Assembly: GCF_030124175.1 (NCBI RefSeq)
Contig: NZ_JASKMT010000029.1
Span: 1 to 64,000, forward strand
Reading direction: 5' to 3'
From: Streptomyces sp. 549
Lineage (GTDB): Bacteria > Actinomycetota > Actinomycetes > Streptomycetales > Streptomycetaceae
Length of the DNA stretch: 64,000 nt
Positions 8,251 through 18,063 of this stretch are shown here, piece by piece (position 1 is the first letter of the stretch; every line of letters begins with the position of its first letter). The position numbers were made by a program, and so were the translations under genes. The notes beneath the pieces are model-generated. The model was not told the DNA's origin, did no database searches, and saw only the letters and a list, made by a program, of their open reading frames with translations.

Positions 8251-9160
8251 GGCACGCCAGGAGACTGGCCGAGCAGAGCCTCATGCTGATCCACGGACAG
8301 TACGCAGCCGGATCGGCCACCACCTTCACCACCGAGGTCGGTGAGCAGACCCGACGCGTCACCGTCCGCGACGAGTCCTCCGTGCTCGGCATCCTCGCCG
8401 CCTGGCACAGCCATCGCGAGGAGGCCGCACCCGGCGACCTGCTGGTCGTCACCACCGGTGTCGACGACGGCGAGCTGGGCTGTGACCTGCGCGGGCACGC
8501 CGTGCAGCGGCGCACGCTGACCGTCGAGAAGGCCGAGATCGTGACGCAGCGGTTCGGGGCCACCGGGCTTGACGTGCGCATGTACCGGGAGGACTGGCTG
8601 CTCCAGGCCCTGGTCGACGCCGAACCCGCCGGTCGGGGGTGGCCGCGTACCGCGGGCTTCCTCACCCGGGACGCCGCGCTGCGCGCCCTGGCCGTCGAAC
8701 GCCTCGGCCTGGACCACCCGGACGTTTCGGCGCACGCGGCGGCGGAGGCCGCCGTCGACGCGGACGTGCTGCTGGCCTGGTCACGCACCCCCGCCGGGCC
8801 CGCCGTTTCGCGGAACTCCCCGACACCGAACGCGGTGAACTGAAGAAGTGGCTGGGAGAGGTCGCCGGGCCCGCCGTGCCCGTCCTGCTCACCCTCGCCG
8901 AGACGGGGCGGGGACACGACGCGATGGCGCTGGGCCTGCTCGGATCCGCAATGCGCGATCCCCAGGTCGACCCCGATGTGGCTCTCGCCGTCGGAGGGCT
9001 CTTCGGCAAGGCCGGCCCCCGCCGGGGCGAGATCAGGGCCTTCACCGACGCGGTGGAGGGCACTCTGCTGCGCTGGATCGGAGAGGCCGCGGGATCGGTC
9101 GACGCCCGACAGAAGGTGTTCGCCGTACTCCAGCGCGCCGACGAACTGGCCCGGGACGCC
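8250..9160 (+). pseudogene. pglZ: BREX type 2 pglZ, 5' part, frameshifted and 3'-deleted
   Basis: PglZ is the alkaline-phosphatase-superfamily component of BREX type 2 (Pgl) phage defence. From the ATG at 8283 (or codons just upstream) the sequence reads like the PglZ N-terminus: LIHGQY, SVLGILAAWHSH, LLVVTTGV, LTVEKAEIV and GWPRTAGFLTRDAALRAL. At about 8804 one C is missing (CGCCGTTTCG where CGCCCGTTTCG would keep frame). After that the frame continues as RFAELPDTERGELKKWLGE, AMALGLLGSA, VGGLFGKAGPRRGE and AVEGTLLRWIGEA. At about 9160 it switches in frame to brxHI C-terminal sequence. The phosphatase domain is deleted. The 5' end abuts the truncated WD40 gene on the other strand. Confidence 0.8.
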
Positions 9161-9440
9161 ACCCTCGCCGCGACCCTCAGCACGGTCGCCGTCCCGGGGC
9201 AGTACGTCAACGACCGCTGGATCCGGCTGCGGGAGGACGTCACCGCGCGCGTCTCGGAGCGCGGTGACGCGCGAGGCGACGGACCGGCCGTGTCTGCCGG
9301 ACGTCGACGAACGCGCTCTGCGTGGACTGAAGTTCGCAGAGGCTCTGCCACCACGTCTTGCGGAGGCCACCCTGGCAGCCAGGCTGGCCGACACCGATTC
9401 CGCTGCTGCCGTTCTCGCCGAACGGGTGCGCTTTCTCCGC
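9160..9440 (+). pseudogene. brxHI: BREX type 2 brxHI, C-terminal fragment
   Basis: About 90 codons match the C-terminus of the Lhr-like helicase BrxHI encoded intact at 56595-58754. Shared or similar segments are DRWIRLREDVT (CWVRLREDLT in the other copy), LPDVDERALRGLKF (LPDVDERAVRGLKF) and LPPRLAEATLAARLAD (LPLRLAVATVAARLAD). A frameshift near 9270 separates the first segment from the rest. The fragment is fused in frame to pglZ at its 5' side, as if one deletion had removed everything between the two genes. The two copies differ at many residues, so this is not a recent duplication of the right-hand locus. Confidence 0.75.
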
Positions 9441-9560
9441 GTCCGACGGTGGCTGGGGCGTCCCGGGGCGTCCGGACGGCAACGAAGGCGGGTGCGCCGG
9501 GCGGGCAGAAAGTGGACAACCCGCACAGACAGGCGCCCGGGTTTGGGAGAATCGCCGGCG

Positions 9561-11312
9561 ATGAGCTCTCAGACGTCCCCGACATCCCCACCTGCCAACC
9601 CTGTTCCCCCCGTCGACTACGCGCCGTTCGCACACCTGAGTGCCCCCAACGCCGCCCTCTACCGGCAGGTGATGTGCGCCTTCCTCGTCGCCAAGGAGCA
9701 GTTCGCGGTGCATCTGCGGCCCGAGGACGTGTACTCCGCCCTGGATGCGGAAAGCCGGCCCGCCGGCCTCGAAGCGGTGACGCAGGCACTGGACAAGCTC
9801 GTGGACTGGGGCAACCTGCGCGCGGATCCGGACCATGCGAGGGTGACGGCGGTCGAGGACTTCTACCGCAGGCGCTTCATCTACCAGCTCACCCGGGCCG
9901 GCGAAGCGGCCGAGGCGGCGCTGGGGACGTACGACGAGATGCTGGGGCGGCGTGGTGAGCTCCAGGCGGTCGCACTGCACGACATCGTGACGCAGCTGCG
10001 GGCGCTGCTGGTGATCGCCGTCGAGGACGATCCCGACCCGGCCAAGGTGTACGTCGCCCTGTCCGTGCTGACGACACGGTTCACCGACCTCGCGGACAAC
10101 GCCCGCGCCTTCATGGGTTCGCTTCAGCGCACCATCGACCTGCACGACATCGAGGTCGAGGCGTTCCTGGCCTACAAAGACCGGCTGATCCAGTACCTGG
10201 AGCGGTTCATCCAGGACCTCATCACCCTCGGCGGCCGCATCGCCCTGCTGATCGGGGAACTGGAGGAGCAGGACCGGGTCGGGCCGGTGCTACGGCTCGC
10301 CGCCGCCCGCGAGGCTGCCGACGCCGCTCCAGAGGAGGCCGCGCACGCAGAGGAGGCGGCGTACAGGAAGTGGGCCGCCCGGTGGTCGGGGCTCGCGCAG
10401 TGGTTCGTCTCGGGGGAGGGACGGGAGTCCCAGGCCAGGCTGCTGCGCGGACGGGCGCTCGGCTCGGTCCCGCAGCTCCTCGCGGTGGTGCGGCAGTTGA
10501 ACGAGCGGCGTGCCGGGCGGTCCGACCGCTCGGCGGACTTCCGCACGCTGGCGCGCTGGTTCGCCCAGGCGCCGGACGACGCGGCACGGCACCGGCTGTG
10601 GCGGGTGGCGTTCGGGCTGCACTCCTCCCGGCACCTGACCGTCGACGCCGACACCCTCGTCGAGCGGGCGGCCTCACCGGAGCCGGCCTCGACGCCATGG
10701 GGCAAGGCGCGACCGCTGCGGATCAGTCCTCAGCTGCGCCGGACCGGCAGCTACGAACGACGCGGCAAGCCACGCAAGGTGGTCGACCGGGGTGCGGCGA
10801 AGCGTGAACTCGCCGAGATCGCCGCCCGGGAGGCGGGAGAGGCCAGGCAGGCGCGGGACCGTCTGGTGACGGGCGGACCGGTGCGGCTGTCCCGGCTGGG
10901 CGAACTTGATCCGTCCGCCTTCCAACTGTTCCTGCGCCTGCTCGGTGATGCGCTCGCCACCTGGCGGCCGGGCACGACCTCCACCATGGCCACCAGCGGG
11001 GACGGGTCGATGGAGATCCGGCTGACGGCTCTCGACGACGGATCGTCGGCCGAACTGCACACGCCTGAAGGCGTGTTCAGTGGCCCCGACCACCTGATCG
11101 ACATCGTCGACCTCACGACGGGTGGCAACGGCTCCGGCCGGGCCGACACGCCCGCAGGGCACCTTCCCGACCCGGCCGAGCCGAACGACCCGCCCGCGCC
11201 GAATGCGCAGACGACCGTGTCCGGTGCCGCGCCCATGGCTGTTCCGGCACCCCGGCAGGGTGGCGCCCTCCACCCCTCCCGGGTTGCCCGGCACCGCGCG
11301 GAGGACCGATGA
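9561..11312 (+). CDS. jetA: Wadjet JetA, TIGR02677 / DUF2397 kleisin-like subunit
   Basis: Predicted 583-aa protein of family TIGR02677. The N-terminus (FAHLSAPNAALYRQVM, then VEDFYRRRFIYQLTRAGEAAE) has the winged-helix look typical of the family. The middle is helical, and the end is a disordered Pro-rich tail. In Wadjet systems JetA plays the MukF/kleisin role, bridging the SMC dimer. The gene starts at ATG 9561, and its stop overlaps the start of jetB (ATGA at 11309-11312). It is the first gene of an apparently complete jetABCD operon lying directly next to decayed BREX genes, a defence-island setting. The promoter probably lies in 9441-9560. Confidence 0.88.
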   Translation: MSSQTSPTSPPANPVPPVDYAPFAHLSAPNAALYRQVMCAFLVAKEQFAVHLRPEDVYSALDAESRPAGLEAVTQALDKLVDWGNLRADPDHARVTAVEDFYRRRFIYQLTRAGEAAEAALGTYDEMLGRRGELQAVALHDIVTQLRALLVIAVEDDPDPAKVYVALSVLTTRFTDLADNARAFMGSLQRTIDLHDIEVEAFLAYKDRLIQYLERFIQDLITLGGRIALLIGELEEQDRVGPVLRLAAAREAADAAPEEAAHAEEAAYRKWAARWSGLAQWFVSGEGRESQARLLRGRALGSVPQLLAVVRQLNERRAGRSDRSADFRTLARWFAQAPDDAARHRLWRVAFGLHSSRHLTVDADTLVERAASPEPASTPWGKARPLRISPQLRRTGSYERRGKPRKVVDRGAAKRELAEIAAREAGEARQARDRLVTGGPVRLSRLGELDPSAFQLFLRLLGDALATWRPGTTSTMATSGDGSMEIRLTALDDGSSAELHTPEGVFSGPDHLIDIVDLTTGGNGSGRADTPAGHLPDPAEPNDPPAPNAQTTVSGAAPMAVPAPRQGGALHPSRVARHRAEDR

Positions 11313-12571
11313 GCGGGCCGCTCGCGGAGGTCCTGGACGGCCAGCGCCAGGCCGACCTGCAACGGGCCGTGCGGGCGCTGCTGAAGGTGCCGCTGCTCAC
11401 CGCCGACGGGCCGCACTCCGACGATTTCCGCCTGGTGCGCAGGCACACCACCGAGCTGCGCGAGTGGTTCGAGCGCAACGTCGGATGGGCGCTGCGTACG
11501 GACGCCGACGCCGCCCGGCTGCGCAAGACACCGGGTACTTTCACCGACGCCACACATCCGGCGCGCGAGGCCGCCCGGACCGCCCTGCCCTTCACCCGCC
11601 GCCGCTACGTACTGCTCTGTCTGACGCTGGCCGCGCTGGAGCGGGGAGAGTCACAGGTGGCACTCGGCCGCCTCGCCGAACAGGTCGTCCTGGCCGCCGC
11701 CGACCCCGAACTCGTGGCTGCCGGAATCACGTTCACCCTGGAGCGGCGCGACGAGCGTCTCGATCTCGCGGCTGTCGTCCGCCTGCTGCTGCGGCTCGGG
11801 GTGCTGCGGCGCGTGGCCGGCGACGAGGAGGCGTACGTCAGCGGATCGGGCGACGTGCTGTACGACGTGCGGCGGCGGGTGCTGGCCGGGATGCCGGCCA
11901 CCCTGCGCGGGCCGTCCATGGTCGAGGCCGAGGGCTTCGACGAACGGCTGGTGGAGATGGCCTCGCAGACCGCGCTCGACAGCGAGGAACACCGCTTCCG
12001 TGCGATCCGGTGGAAGCTGACCCGCTGCCTTCTCGACGACCCGGTGCTCTACTACGACGACCTCACCGACGACGAACTCGCCTACCTCACCCGGCAGCGC
12101 GGTTTCATCACCGCACGCATCAACGAACTGACCGGTCTGGTACCGGAGGTCCGTGCCGAGGGCATCGCCATGGTCGACCCACTCGACGACCTCACCGACG
12201 TACGCATGCCGGAACAGGGCACACACGGTCACCTCACCCTGCTGCTGGCAGGGCATCTGGCGCGGGCCGCCGGGCCCGTCGAACCGGCCGAACTGGAGGC
12301 CCTCGTAAGGGAACTGGCCGTGCAGCACGCCGGCTTCTGGTCCAAGTCGGCGCGGGAACCCGGAGCAGAGCCCGAACTCGTCGAGCAGGCGCTGACCAAG
12401 CTGGTGGCGCTTGGGCTGGCCGAGCGCACGCAACAGGGCGTCGTTCCGCGACCGGCCCTCGCCCGGTACGCGGTCGGCGAGCCCGTCATCAAGGAGACGG
12501 GACCCGCACCCCACCACCCCGCCGCGCGCCCGGACCCGGCCGTGCGGGAGAACCCGAAGGACAAGAGGTGA
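11309..12571 (+). CDS. jetB: Wadjet JetB, TIGR02678 / DUF2398 KITE-like subunit
   Basis: Predicted 420-aa protein of family TIGR02678. Recognisable family features are the early RRHTTELREWFERNVGW segment, the helical ALERGESQVALGRLAEQV stretch, and DPVLYYDDLTDDELAYL in the centre. In Wadjet complexes JetB corresponds to MukE, the KITE subunit that binds the kleisin. Both ends overlap neighbours: ATGA with jetA and GTGA with jetC, indicating translational coupling and fixed stoichiometry. Length is normal and no internal disruption is seen. Confidence 0.88.
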   Translation: MSGPLAEVLDGQRQADLQRAVRALLKVPLLTADGPHSDDFRLVRRHTTELREWFERNVGWALRTDADAARLRKTPGTFTDATHPAREAARTALPFTRRRYVLLCLTLAALERGESQVALGRLAEQVVLAAADPELVAAGITFTLERRDERLDLAAVVRLLLRLGVLRRVAGDEEAYVSGSGDVLYDVRRRVLAGMPATLRGPSMVEAEGFDERLVEMASQTALDSEEHRFRAIRWKLTRCLLDDPVLYYDDLTDDELAYLTRQRGFITARINELTGLVPEVRAEGIAMVDPLDDLTDVRMPEQGTHGHLTLLLAGHLARAAGPVEPAELEALVRELAVQHAGFWSKSAREPGAEPELVEQALTKLVALGLAERTQQGVVPRPALARYAVGEPVIKETGPAPHHPAARPDPAVRENPKDKR

Positions 12572-15500
12572 ACGGCGCCGTGACCGCGCTTCCCAGCCCA
12601 GCGCCCGGCCGGTGGCGGCCCCTCCGCATCGGGCTCGTCGACCTGTTCCACTACGACGTCGAGGAGTTCTGGTTCCGCGACGGACGGCTGCTGCTGCGCG
12701 GCAACAACGGCACCGGCAAGTCGAAGGTGCTCGCCCTCACCCTGCCGTTCCTCCTGGACGGCGATCTCTCCGCCCGCCGAGTGGAGCCCGACAGCGACCC
12801 GGGCAAGCGCATGGAGTGGAACCTGCTCCTGGGCGGCGAGCACCCGCACCCGGAACGCCTGGGCTACACCTGGATCGAGTTCGGACGGCTCGACGGAGCC
12901 ACAGGAGAGGCGCACTTCCGCACGCTGCTGTGCGGGCTGAAGGCGGTCGCCGGGCGCGGCATCGCCCGGCACTGGTTCGCGGTGACACACCAGCGCATCG
13001 GTGCCGGACTCCACCTGCTGGACGCGACCGGCACGGCGCTGTCCCGGGACCGGCTCGTGGAGGCCGTCGGCAAGCACGGCATGGTGTACGACACGGCGAA
13101 GGTGTACCGCAGAGCGGTCGACGAAGCCCTGTTCGGTCTCGGTGAACAGCGCTACGGCGCCCTCGTCGACCTGCTGATCCAGCTCCGCCAGCCCCAGCTG
13201 TCCAAGCGCCCGAGCGAAGCCGCCCTGTCCCGGGCGCTGACCGAGGCGCTGCCGCCGATGGATCAGGCGGTGGTCGCCGACGCGGCGGAGGCGTTCCGGT
13301 CACTGGACGAGGAGAAGGAGGAACTGCGGGCGGCCCGCGAGGCCGACCAGGCCTCCTCGGCGTTCCTCGACCACTACCGCCGCTACGCCCGCCTCGCCTC
13401 CCGGCGCCGCGCCCGCCTGCCCCGCCGCGAGCACGCCCGCTACGAGCACCTCCAGCGGGAACTCCTCAAGGCGCAGGGGGAGCGGGACCAGGCCGAGACG
13501 GACCGGGAGGAGGCACGTGCGAGGGGTGCCGCACTCGACGAGCGGGCCGCGCGGCTCGCCGCCCAGGACGCCGCGCTGCGGTCCGGACCTGAGATGCGCG
13601 ACGCCCGTGCACTCGACCAGGCGGCGGCCGACGCCTCCCGCACGGCCGCAGAGGTGACACGGGCCGAAGCGGACCGGCGGACGGCGGCTGAGGCGCACAC
13701 CCGCGCCCTGGGCCGGCACGCCACCGCCGCTAACCGGCTCACAGCGGCCCAGGAAGCCCTGGACGGCATCCAGGACCGCGTGACGGAGAGCGCCGCCGCG
13801 GCCCGCCTCGACGCCCCTCGGACACAGGGAGCTCCCGACACGGTTCTGCGCGAGGAGGCGGAGGAGGCAACGGAGGGCAGACGGCGCGCCGTTGAGCACG
13901 TGGTGGAGCTCGCCACGCGTGCCGGGCGGGCCGAGGAGCAGCGCAGGACCGCCCGGTTGCGTGCCGACGAGGCCGACGAGGAGGCCGTACACGGTGCCGA
14001 GCGACTGGCCGAGGCGGAGGAGAACGTCGCCACGGCCGGGCGGGCACTGGTCACGGCCGTGCGGGAGCACCTCTCCGGCTGTGCGGAGCTGCGAGTGCCA
14101 GGGCTGCCGGGGGTACTGGACGCGGTGCAGGACTGGGTGAGCGGGCTGGACGGCCCCCTGCCGGCCCGTACGGCGGCGGCCGAGGCGCAGCGCGCCGCCG
14201 CCTCCCGGCTGGCCGACGAGACGGCCCGCCTGGCCCACCGCGAGACGGCGACGGCGGAACGGCAGCGGTTGGCGGCCGAGGAGCTGACCGCCCTCCAGAC
14301 CGGCGGGGAGCGCGGCCCGGCGGCCCCGTACACACGCACGTCCGACGTGCGGGACCGGGGCTTCGGCGCGCCGCTGTGGCGGCTTGTCGACTTCCGCCCG
14401 CACGTCACCGAGACCGACCGCGCGGGACTGGAGGCCGCGCTGGAGGCCTCGGGACTCCTCGACGCCTGGGTGCGGCCCGACGGCTCCACGATCGCGGCGG
14501 ACGGCCACGACGTGCTGCTCGACCCGGTCGGACTGCTCGGCGGCTCCGGCCTCGACCGGGTGCTGTGCCCGGCGGTCAACCCCGCCGACGTGGGGGCCGC
14601 CGCCGTGGGCGAGGAGGCGGTCGCGCGGCTGCTCGCCTCGATCGGGCTGGCCGGAAGCAACGGCGACCGGCCCGGGGAGACCACGTGGGAGGCCGGCGGC
14701 CTTGACACCTGGGTGGGCGCGGACGGGCGCTTCCGGGTCGGCGCACTCACCGGAAGCTGGGCCAAGGACAGCGCCCAGTACGTGGGAGAAGGAGCGCGGG
14801 AACAGGCGCGACGCACCCGGATCGGCGAACTGCGCACCGAAATCGCGGCGTTGACGGCTCAGCGGAAACAACTGGCCGAGGAGTCAAGCGCCGTGGCCGA
14901 GCGCCGCGCCGTGCTCGACGCCGAGTTCGCCGCGGTGCCGGGTGACGACCACCTGCGCCACGCACACGCGCAGGTCACCGCCGCAACCGACGCGACCCAC
15001 CGGGCCCGTGCCCGGCAGGACGAGCGGTCCGCGGAACTGGCCCTTGCGGCGGAGCGGGCCGGCCGCGCCGCGGCCGAACTCGCCGACACCGCCGCCGCCC
15101 TGAACCTCCCCGCCGACCCGACGGCACTGGGCGCCGTACGCCAGGCGCTCGCCGACCACACCGCCCTCCTGGCGGCGTTGTGGCCCGCGCTGCGTGAACG
15201 AGCCGAGGCCGGGCGCGCGGTGACCGTGGAGCAGGCGGAGGCCCGCCGGGCCGAACTCCTCGTCGCCGAACTCGCGGAGCGCGCGGCGCAGGCGGCCCGG
15301 GCCGCCGCGGCGGCGGACGAACACCTCACGACACTCCGCTCCACCGTCGGAGCGGCCGTCGCCGAACTTCAGCGGCGGCTGGAGGAGACGGCGGAGGCAG
15401 CCCGTGCCTGCGGGAGCGAACAGCGGCAGGCGCAGGCCGACCACGGTGACGCCGACCGGCGCGCCAGCCGCGCCGAGGGGCGCATCGAGCGGCTCAACGA

Positions 15501-16665
15501 GGACGTCACCGAGGCGACCGCCGCTCGTGAGGAAGCCGTAGCCGCGTTCCAGCGGTTCGCCTCGACGGGGCTGCTCACCGTCGCCCTGCCCGACATCGCC
15601 GTGCCGGACGACGACGGAGGGACATGGGCGGCGACCCCAGCCGTCGTCCTTGCCCGCTCCGTCGAGTCCCGCCTCTCCTCGGTCGACGACTCCGACGCCG
15701 CCTGGGAACGTGTGCAGAACCGGCTGAGCGAGGAGTTCGGCAGGCTCCAGGACGCGCTCTCCCGGCACGGCCACACCGCCACCGCACGTCCGGGTGAGGA
15801 CGGCATGCGGGTCGACATCGTCTACCAGGGCCGGGAACGGGCCGTGCCCGAGCTTGCCGAGGCGCTGGCCGTCGAGGTGGCGGAACTGACCCGCATCCTG
15901 TCCGCACGCGAGCGCGAGATCCTTCAGACCCACCTGATCACCGAGGTCGCCGGAACACTCCAGGAACTGATCGGGGCGGCCGAGCGGCAGGTGGCCGCCA
16001 TGAACAGGGAGCTGGAGGAGCGCCCCACATCCACGGGCATGAAACTGCGCCTGGTGTGGCGGGCGTCCCGCCGCGCCCCGCAGGGACTGGCCCAGGCCCG
16101 TGAACGGCTGCGCCAGTCAGCCGACGCATGGTCGTCCGAGGACCGGTCCGCGGTCGGCGCGTTCCTCCAGGAGCAGATCGCCCTCCGGCAGGCCGACGAC
16201 AGCGCCGGCAGCTGGCTGGAGGACCTCACCGCCGCCCTCGACTACCGGACCTGGCACGAGTTCGGCGTCGAACGCCACCAGCACGGCAAGTGGGTGCCGG
16301 CCACCGGGCCCGCCTCGGGCGGCGAACGGGTGCTGGCCGCGTCCGTGCCGCTGTTCGCCGCCGCGTCCTCGCACTACGCGAGCGCGGGAGGCGCCCACGC
16401 CCCGCGCCTGGTCACTCTGGACGAGGCGTTCGCCGGTGTCGACGACGACTCGCGCGCCAAGTGCCTGGGCCTGCTGCGTGCCTTCGACCTCGACGTGGTC
16501 ATGACCAGCGAACGGGAATGGGCCTGCTACCCCCAGGTACCGGGCATCGCCATCGCCCAGCTCTCGCGCGTCGACGACATCGACGCCGTCCTGGTGACGC
16601 GGTGGGAATGGGACGGTACCGAACGGCGGCGCGGCGACGGCGGGCAGGATGCCCAGTGGACGTGA
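12568..16665 (+). CDS. jetC: Wadjet JetC, TIGR02680 SMC/MukB-like ATPase
   Basis: Predicted 1365-aa SMC-like ATPase, the motor that extrudes plasmid DNA loops in Wadjet. The N-terminal head has Walker A GNNGTGKS at residues 45-52. Two long Ala/Arg/Glu-rich coiled-coil arms flank a hinge-like globular region near the middle (around YTRTSDVRDRGFGAPLWRLV). The C-terminal head has a signature-like SGGER, Walker B LVTLDEAF and a following VDDDSR D-loop. All head motifs look intact. The GTG at 12568 overlaps the jetB stop (GTGA); an in-frame GTG four codons later is possible. Its end overlaps the jetD start. Confidence 0.92.
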   Translation: MNGAVTALPSPAPGRWRPLRIGLVDLFHYDVEEFWFRDGRLLLRGNNGTGKSKVLALTLPFLLDGDLSARRVEPDSDPGKRMEWNLLLGGEHPHPERLGYTWIEFGRLDGATGEAHFRTLLCGLKAVAGRGIARHWFAVTHQRIGAGLHLLDATGTALSRDRLVEAVGKHGMVYDTAKVYRRAVDEALFGLGEQRYGALVDLLIQLRQPQLSKRPSEAALSRALTEALPPMDQAVVADAAEAFRSLDEEKEELRAAREADQASSAFLDHYRRYARLASRRRARLPRREHARYEHLQRELLKAQGERDQAETDREEARARGAALDERAARLAAQDAALRSGPEMRDARALDQAAADASRTAAEVTRAEADRRTAAEAHTRALGRHATAANRLTAAQEALDGIQDRVTESAAAARLDAPRTQGAPDTVLREEAEEATEGRRRAVEHVVELATRAGRAEEQRRTARLRADEADEEAVHGAERLAEAEENVATAGRALVTAVREHLSGCAELRVPGLPGVLDAVQDWVSGLDGPLPARTAAAEAQRAAASRLADETARLAHRETATAERQRLAAEELTALQTGGERGPAAPYTRTSDVRDRGFGAPLWRLVDFRPHVTETDRAGLEAALEASGLLDAWVRPDGSTIAADGHDVLLDPVGLLGGSGLDRVLCPAVNPADVGAAAVGEEAVARLLASIGLAGSNGDRPGETTWEAGGLDTWVGADGRFRVGALTGSWAKDSAQYVGEGAREQARRTRIGELRTEIAALTAQRKQLAEESSAVAERRAVLDAEFAAVPGDDHLRHAHAQVTAATDATHRARARQDERSAELALAAERAGRAAAELADTAAALNLPADPTALGAVRQALADHTALLAALWPALRERAEAGRAVTVEQAEARRAELLVAELAERAAQAARAAAAADEHLTTLRSTVGAAVAELQRRLEETAEAARACGSEQRQAQADHGDADRRASRAEGRIERLNEDVTEATAAREEAVAAFQRFASTGLLTVALPDIAVPDDDGGTWAATPAVVLARSVESRLSSVDDSDAAWERVQNRLSEEFGRLQDALSRHGHTATARPGEDGMRVDIVYQGRERAVPELAEALAVEVAELTRILSAREREILQTHLITEVAGTLQELIGAAERQVAAMNRELEERPTSTGMKLRLVWRASRRAPQGLAQARERLRQSADAWSSEDRSAVGAFLQEQIALRQADDSAGSWLEDLTAALDYRTWHEFGVERHQHGKWVPATGPASGGERVLAASVPLFAAASSHYASAGGAHAPRLVTLDEAFAGVDDDSRAKCLGLLRAFDLDVVMTSEREWACYPQVPGIAIAQLSRVDDIDAVLVTRWEWDGTERRRGDGGQDAQWT

Positions 16666-18011
16666 ACGGTGCGGATGCTCCGTGCGCTCGCGACGGGAGC
16701 CGGACTGCGGCTGGAGGTGCGGTACCGGCGAACGCCACCGCGCATGTGGTGCCGGCCGGCCGGGCACCGGTGGAAGCCCGTGCCTGCGACGTTGAGCGTC
16801 TGGTTCGCCTGCTCGGTGCTTCCGGCCTTGCCTGGCTCGTGCACCGTGTTCGGCAGCGACTGGAACTCGGCCGGCCACTTACCGGCACCGTCACGCTGTC
16901 CGATCCGGACGAAGCCCAGCGGCGCGCCACCGAACGTCTGCTGGGGCGGGCGCCACGGTCGGGGGGCTCCCTGAGCGTTCGCCTCGACACCGTGGACGCT
17001 GTCCTGCGCCGATCCGGTGCCAGCCCCGACGGTCTGGCCGCCGCCGTGGTGGCACTTACCGGCCCGGTCGAACTCCGTGCCGAGACGCGGAGCAGGGAGG
17101 AACGGGCCTGGGAGGAGGCGTACGCCCCTCTCGGCACCCTCGACGCGGAGCTGTCCCGCTGGGCTGAGCGGATCCGTGACGACGGCCTCGTCCGGCGCCT
17201 CGCCCGTACCCCGGAGAACGCCGGCCCTCTGCTGGAAGCCGCCGTGCGGGCGCTGCGTGCACTGCCCGTGTCACCTCCGGTTTCGCGGGCGACGTTCGCG
17301 GCCCGGAATCTCTCCGGCGCCCATGCCCTGGACGAAGGGACGCCGCTCGCCACCCTCGTGCTGTCCGGCATCCGCTGGCTCACCGGCTTTCCCGAGGGTT
17401 CCGGTGCGCAGTGGCGGCGGGAGGCGTGGGCCTCGGCGGGTCTCCTCAAGGACGACGTGTCATCAACTGCCCTCACCCTCAACCTGCGCGGCACTCCCTT
17501 CCTCGACGCGATGGCCGACGCCGGTGATCCCGCGGTGCTGACACTCCGCACCCTCACCCGTAGCCCACCGATCGCCGCACTGACGGCGGCACGATCCGTG
17601 CATGTCTGCGAGAACCCGGCCGTCCTGTCCACCGCCGCTGACACCTTCGGCGCGGCCTGCCCGGCCATGGTGTGCCTCCAGGGGCAACCGTCGGACGCCG
17701 CGCTCACCCTCCTGCGCGATCTGTCCGCGCGGGGGGTCGGCATTCTCTACCACGGCGACTTCGACTGGGGCGGTGTACGCATCGCCGCAACGCTGGCGCG
17801 TAGCGTCCCCTGGCGGCCGTGGCGCTTCACGGCCGATCACTACCGGGAAGCGGTGGGCGCGCTGGCTGAAACCCCGTGCCTGTCGGGCCCGCCCGCCGCT
17901 ACTCCCTGGGACCCGGCTCTGGCCGAAGCTCTCGCGGAGTGCGGCGTGCGGGTCGAGGAGGAGGCCGTACTCGACGACCTGCTCGCGGATCTCGGACAGT
18001 GGGTCCGTTGA
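16662..18011 (+). CDS. jetD: Wadjet JetD, TIGR02679 / DUF2399 Toprim nuclease
   Basis: Predicted 449-aa protein of family TIGR02679, the subunit that cleaves captured circular plasmid DNA. The C-terminal DUF2399 domain is Toprim-like: HVCENPAVL upstream and HGDFDWGG at residues 364-371 supply the acidic metal ligands. The N-terminal domain contains CDVERLVRLLGASGLAWLV and RQRLELGRPLTGTVTL. The start is probably GTG 16662, overlapping the jetC stop; a GTG two codons upstream (16656) is also possible. The first ~45 residues before the conserved block are Ala/Pro-rich and may be unstructured. It is the last gene of the jetABCD operon. Confidence 0.88.
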   Translation: MNGADAPCARDGSRTAAGGAVPANATAHVVPAGRAPVEARACDVERLVRLLGASGLAWLVHRVRQRLELGRPLTGTVTLSDPDEAQRRATERLLGRAPRSGGSLSVRLDTVDAVLRRSGASPDGLAAAVVALTGPVELRAETRSREERAWEEAYAPLGTLDAELSRWAERIRDDGLVRRLARTPENAGPLLEAAVRALRALPVSPPVSRATFAARNLSGAHALDEGTPLATLVLSGIRWLTGFPEGSGAQWRREAWASAGLLKDDVSSTALTLNLRGTPFLDAMADAGDPAVLTLRTLTRSPPIAALTAARSVHVCENPAVLSTAADTFGAACPAMVCLQGQPSDAALTLLRDLSARGVGILYHGDFDWGGVRIAATLARSVPWRPWRFTADHYREAVGALAETPCLSGPPAATPWDPALAEALAECGVRVEEEAVLDDLLADLGQWVR

Positions 18012-18063
18012 GCGGCGTCCCGCTCTCGGCAGGGCACCGCAGCCGTCCGCCCTCGGTGGGCGT

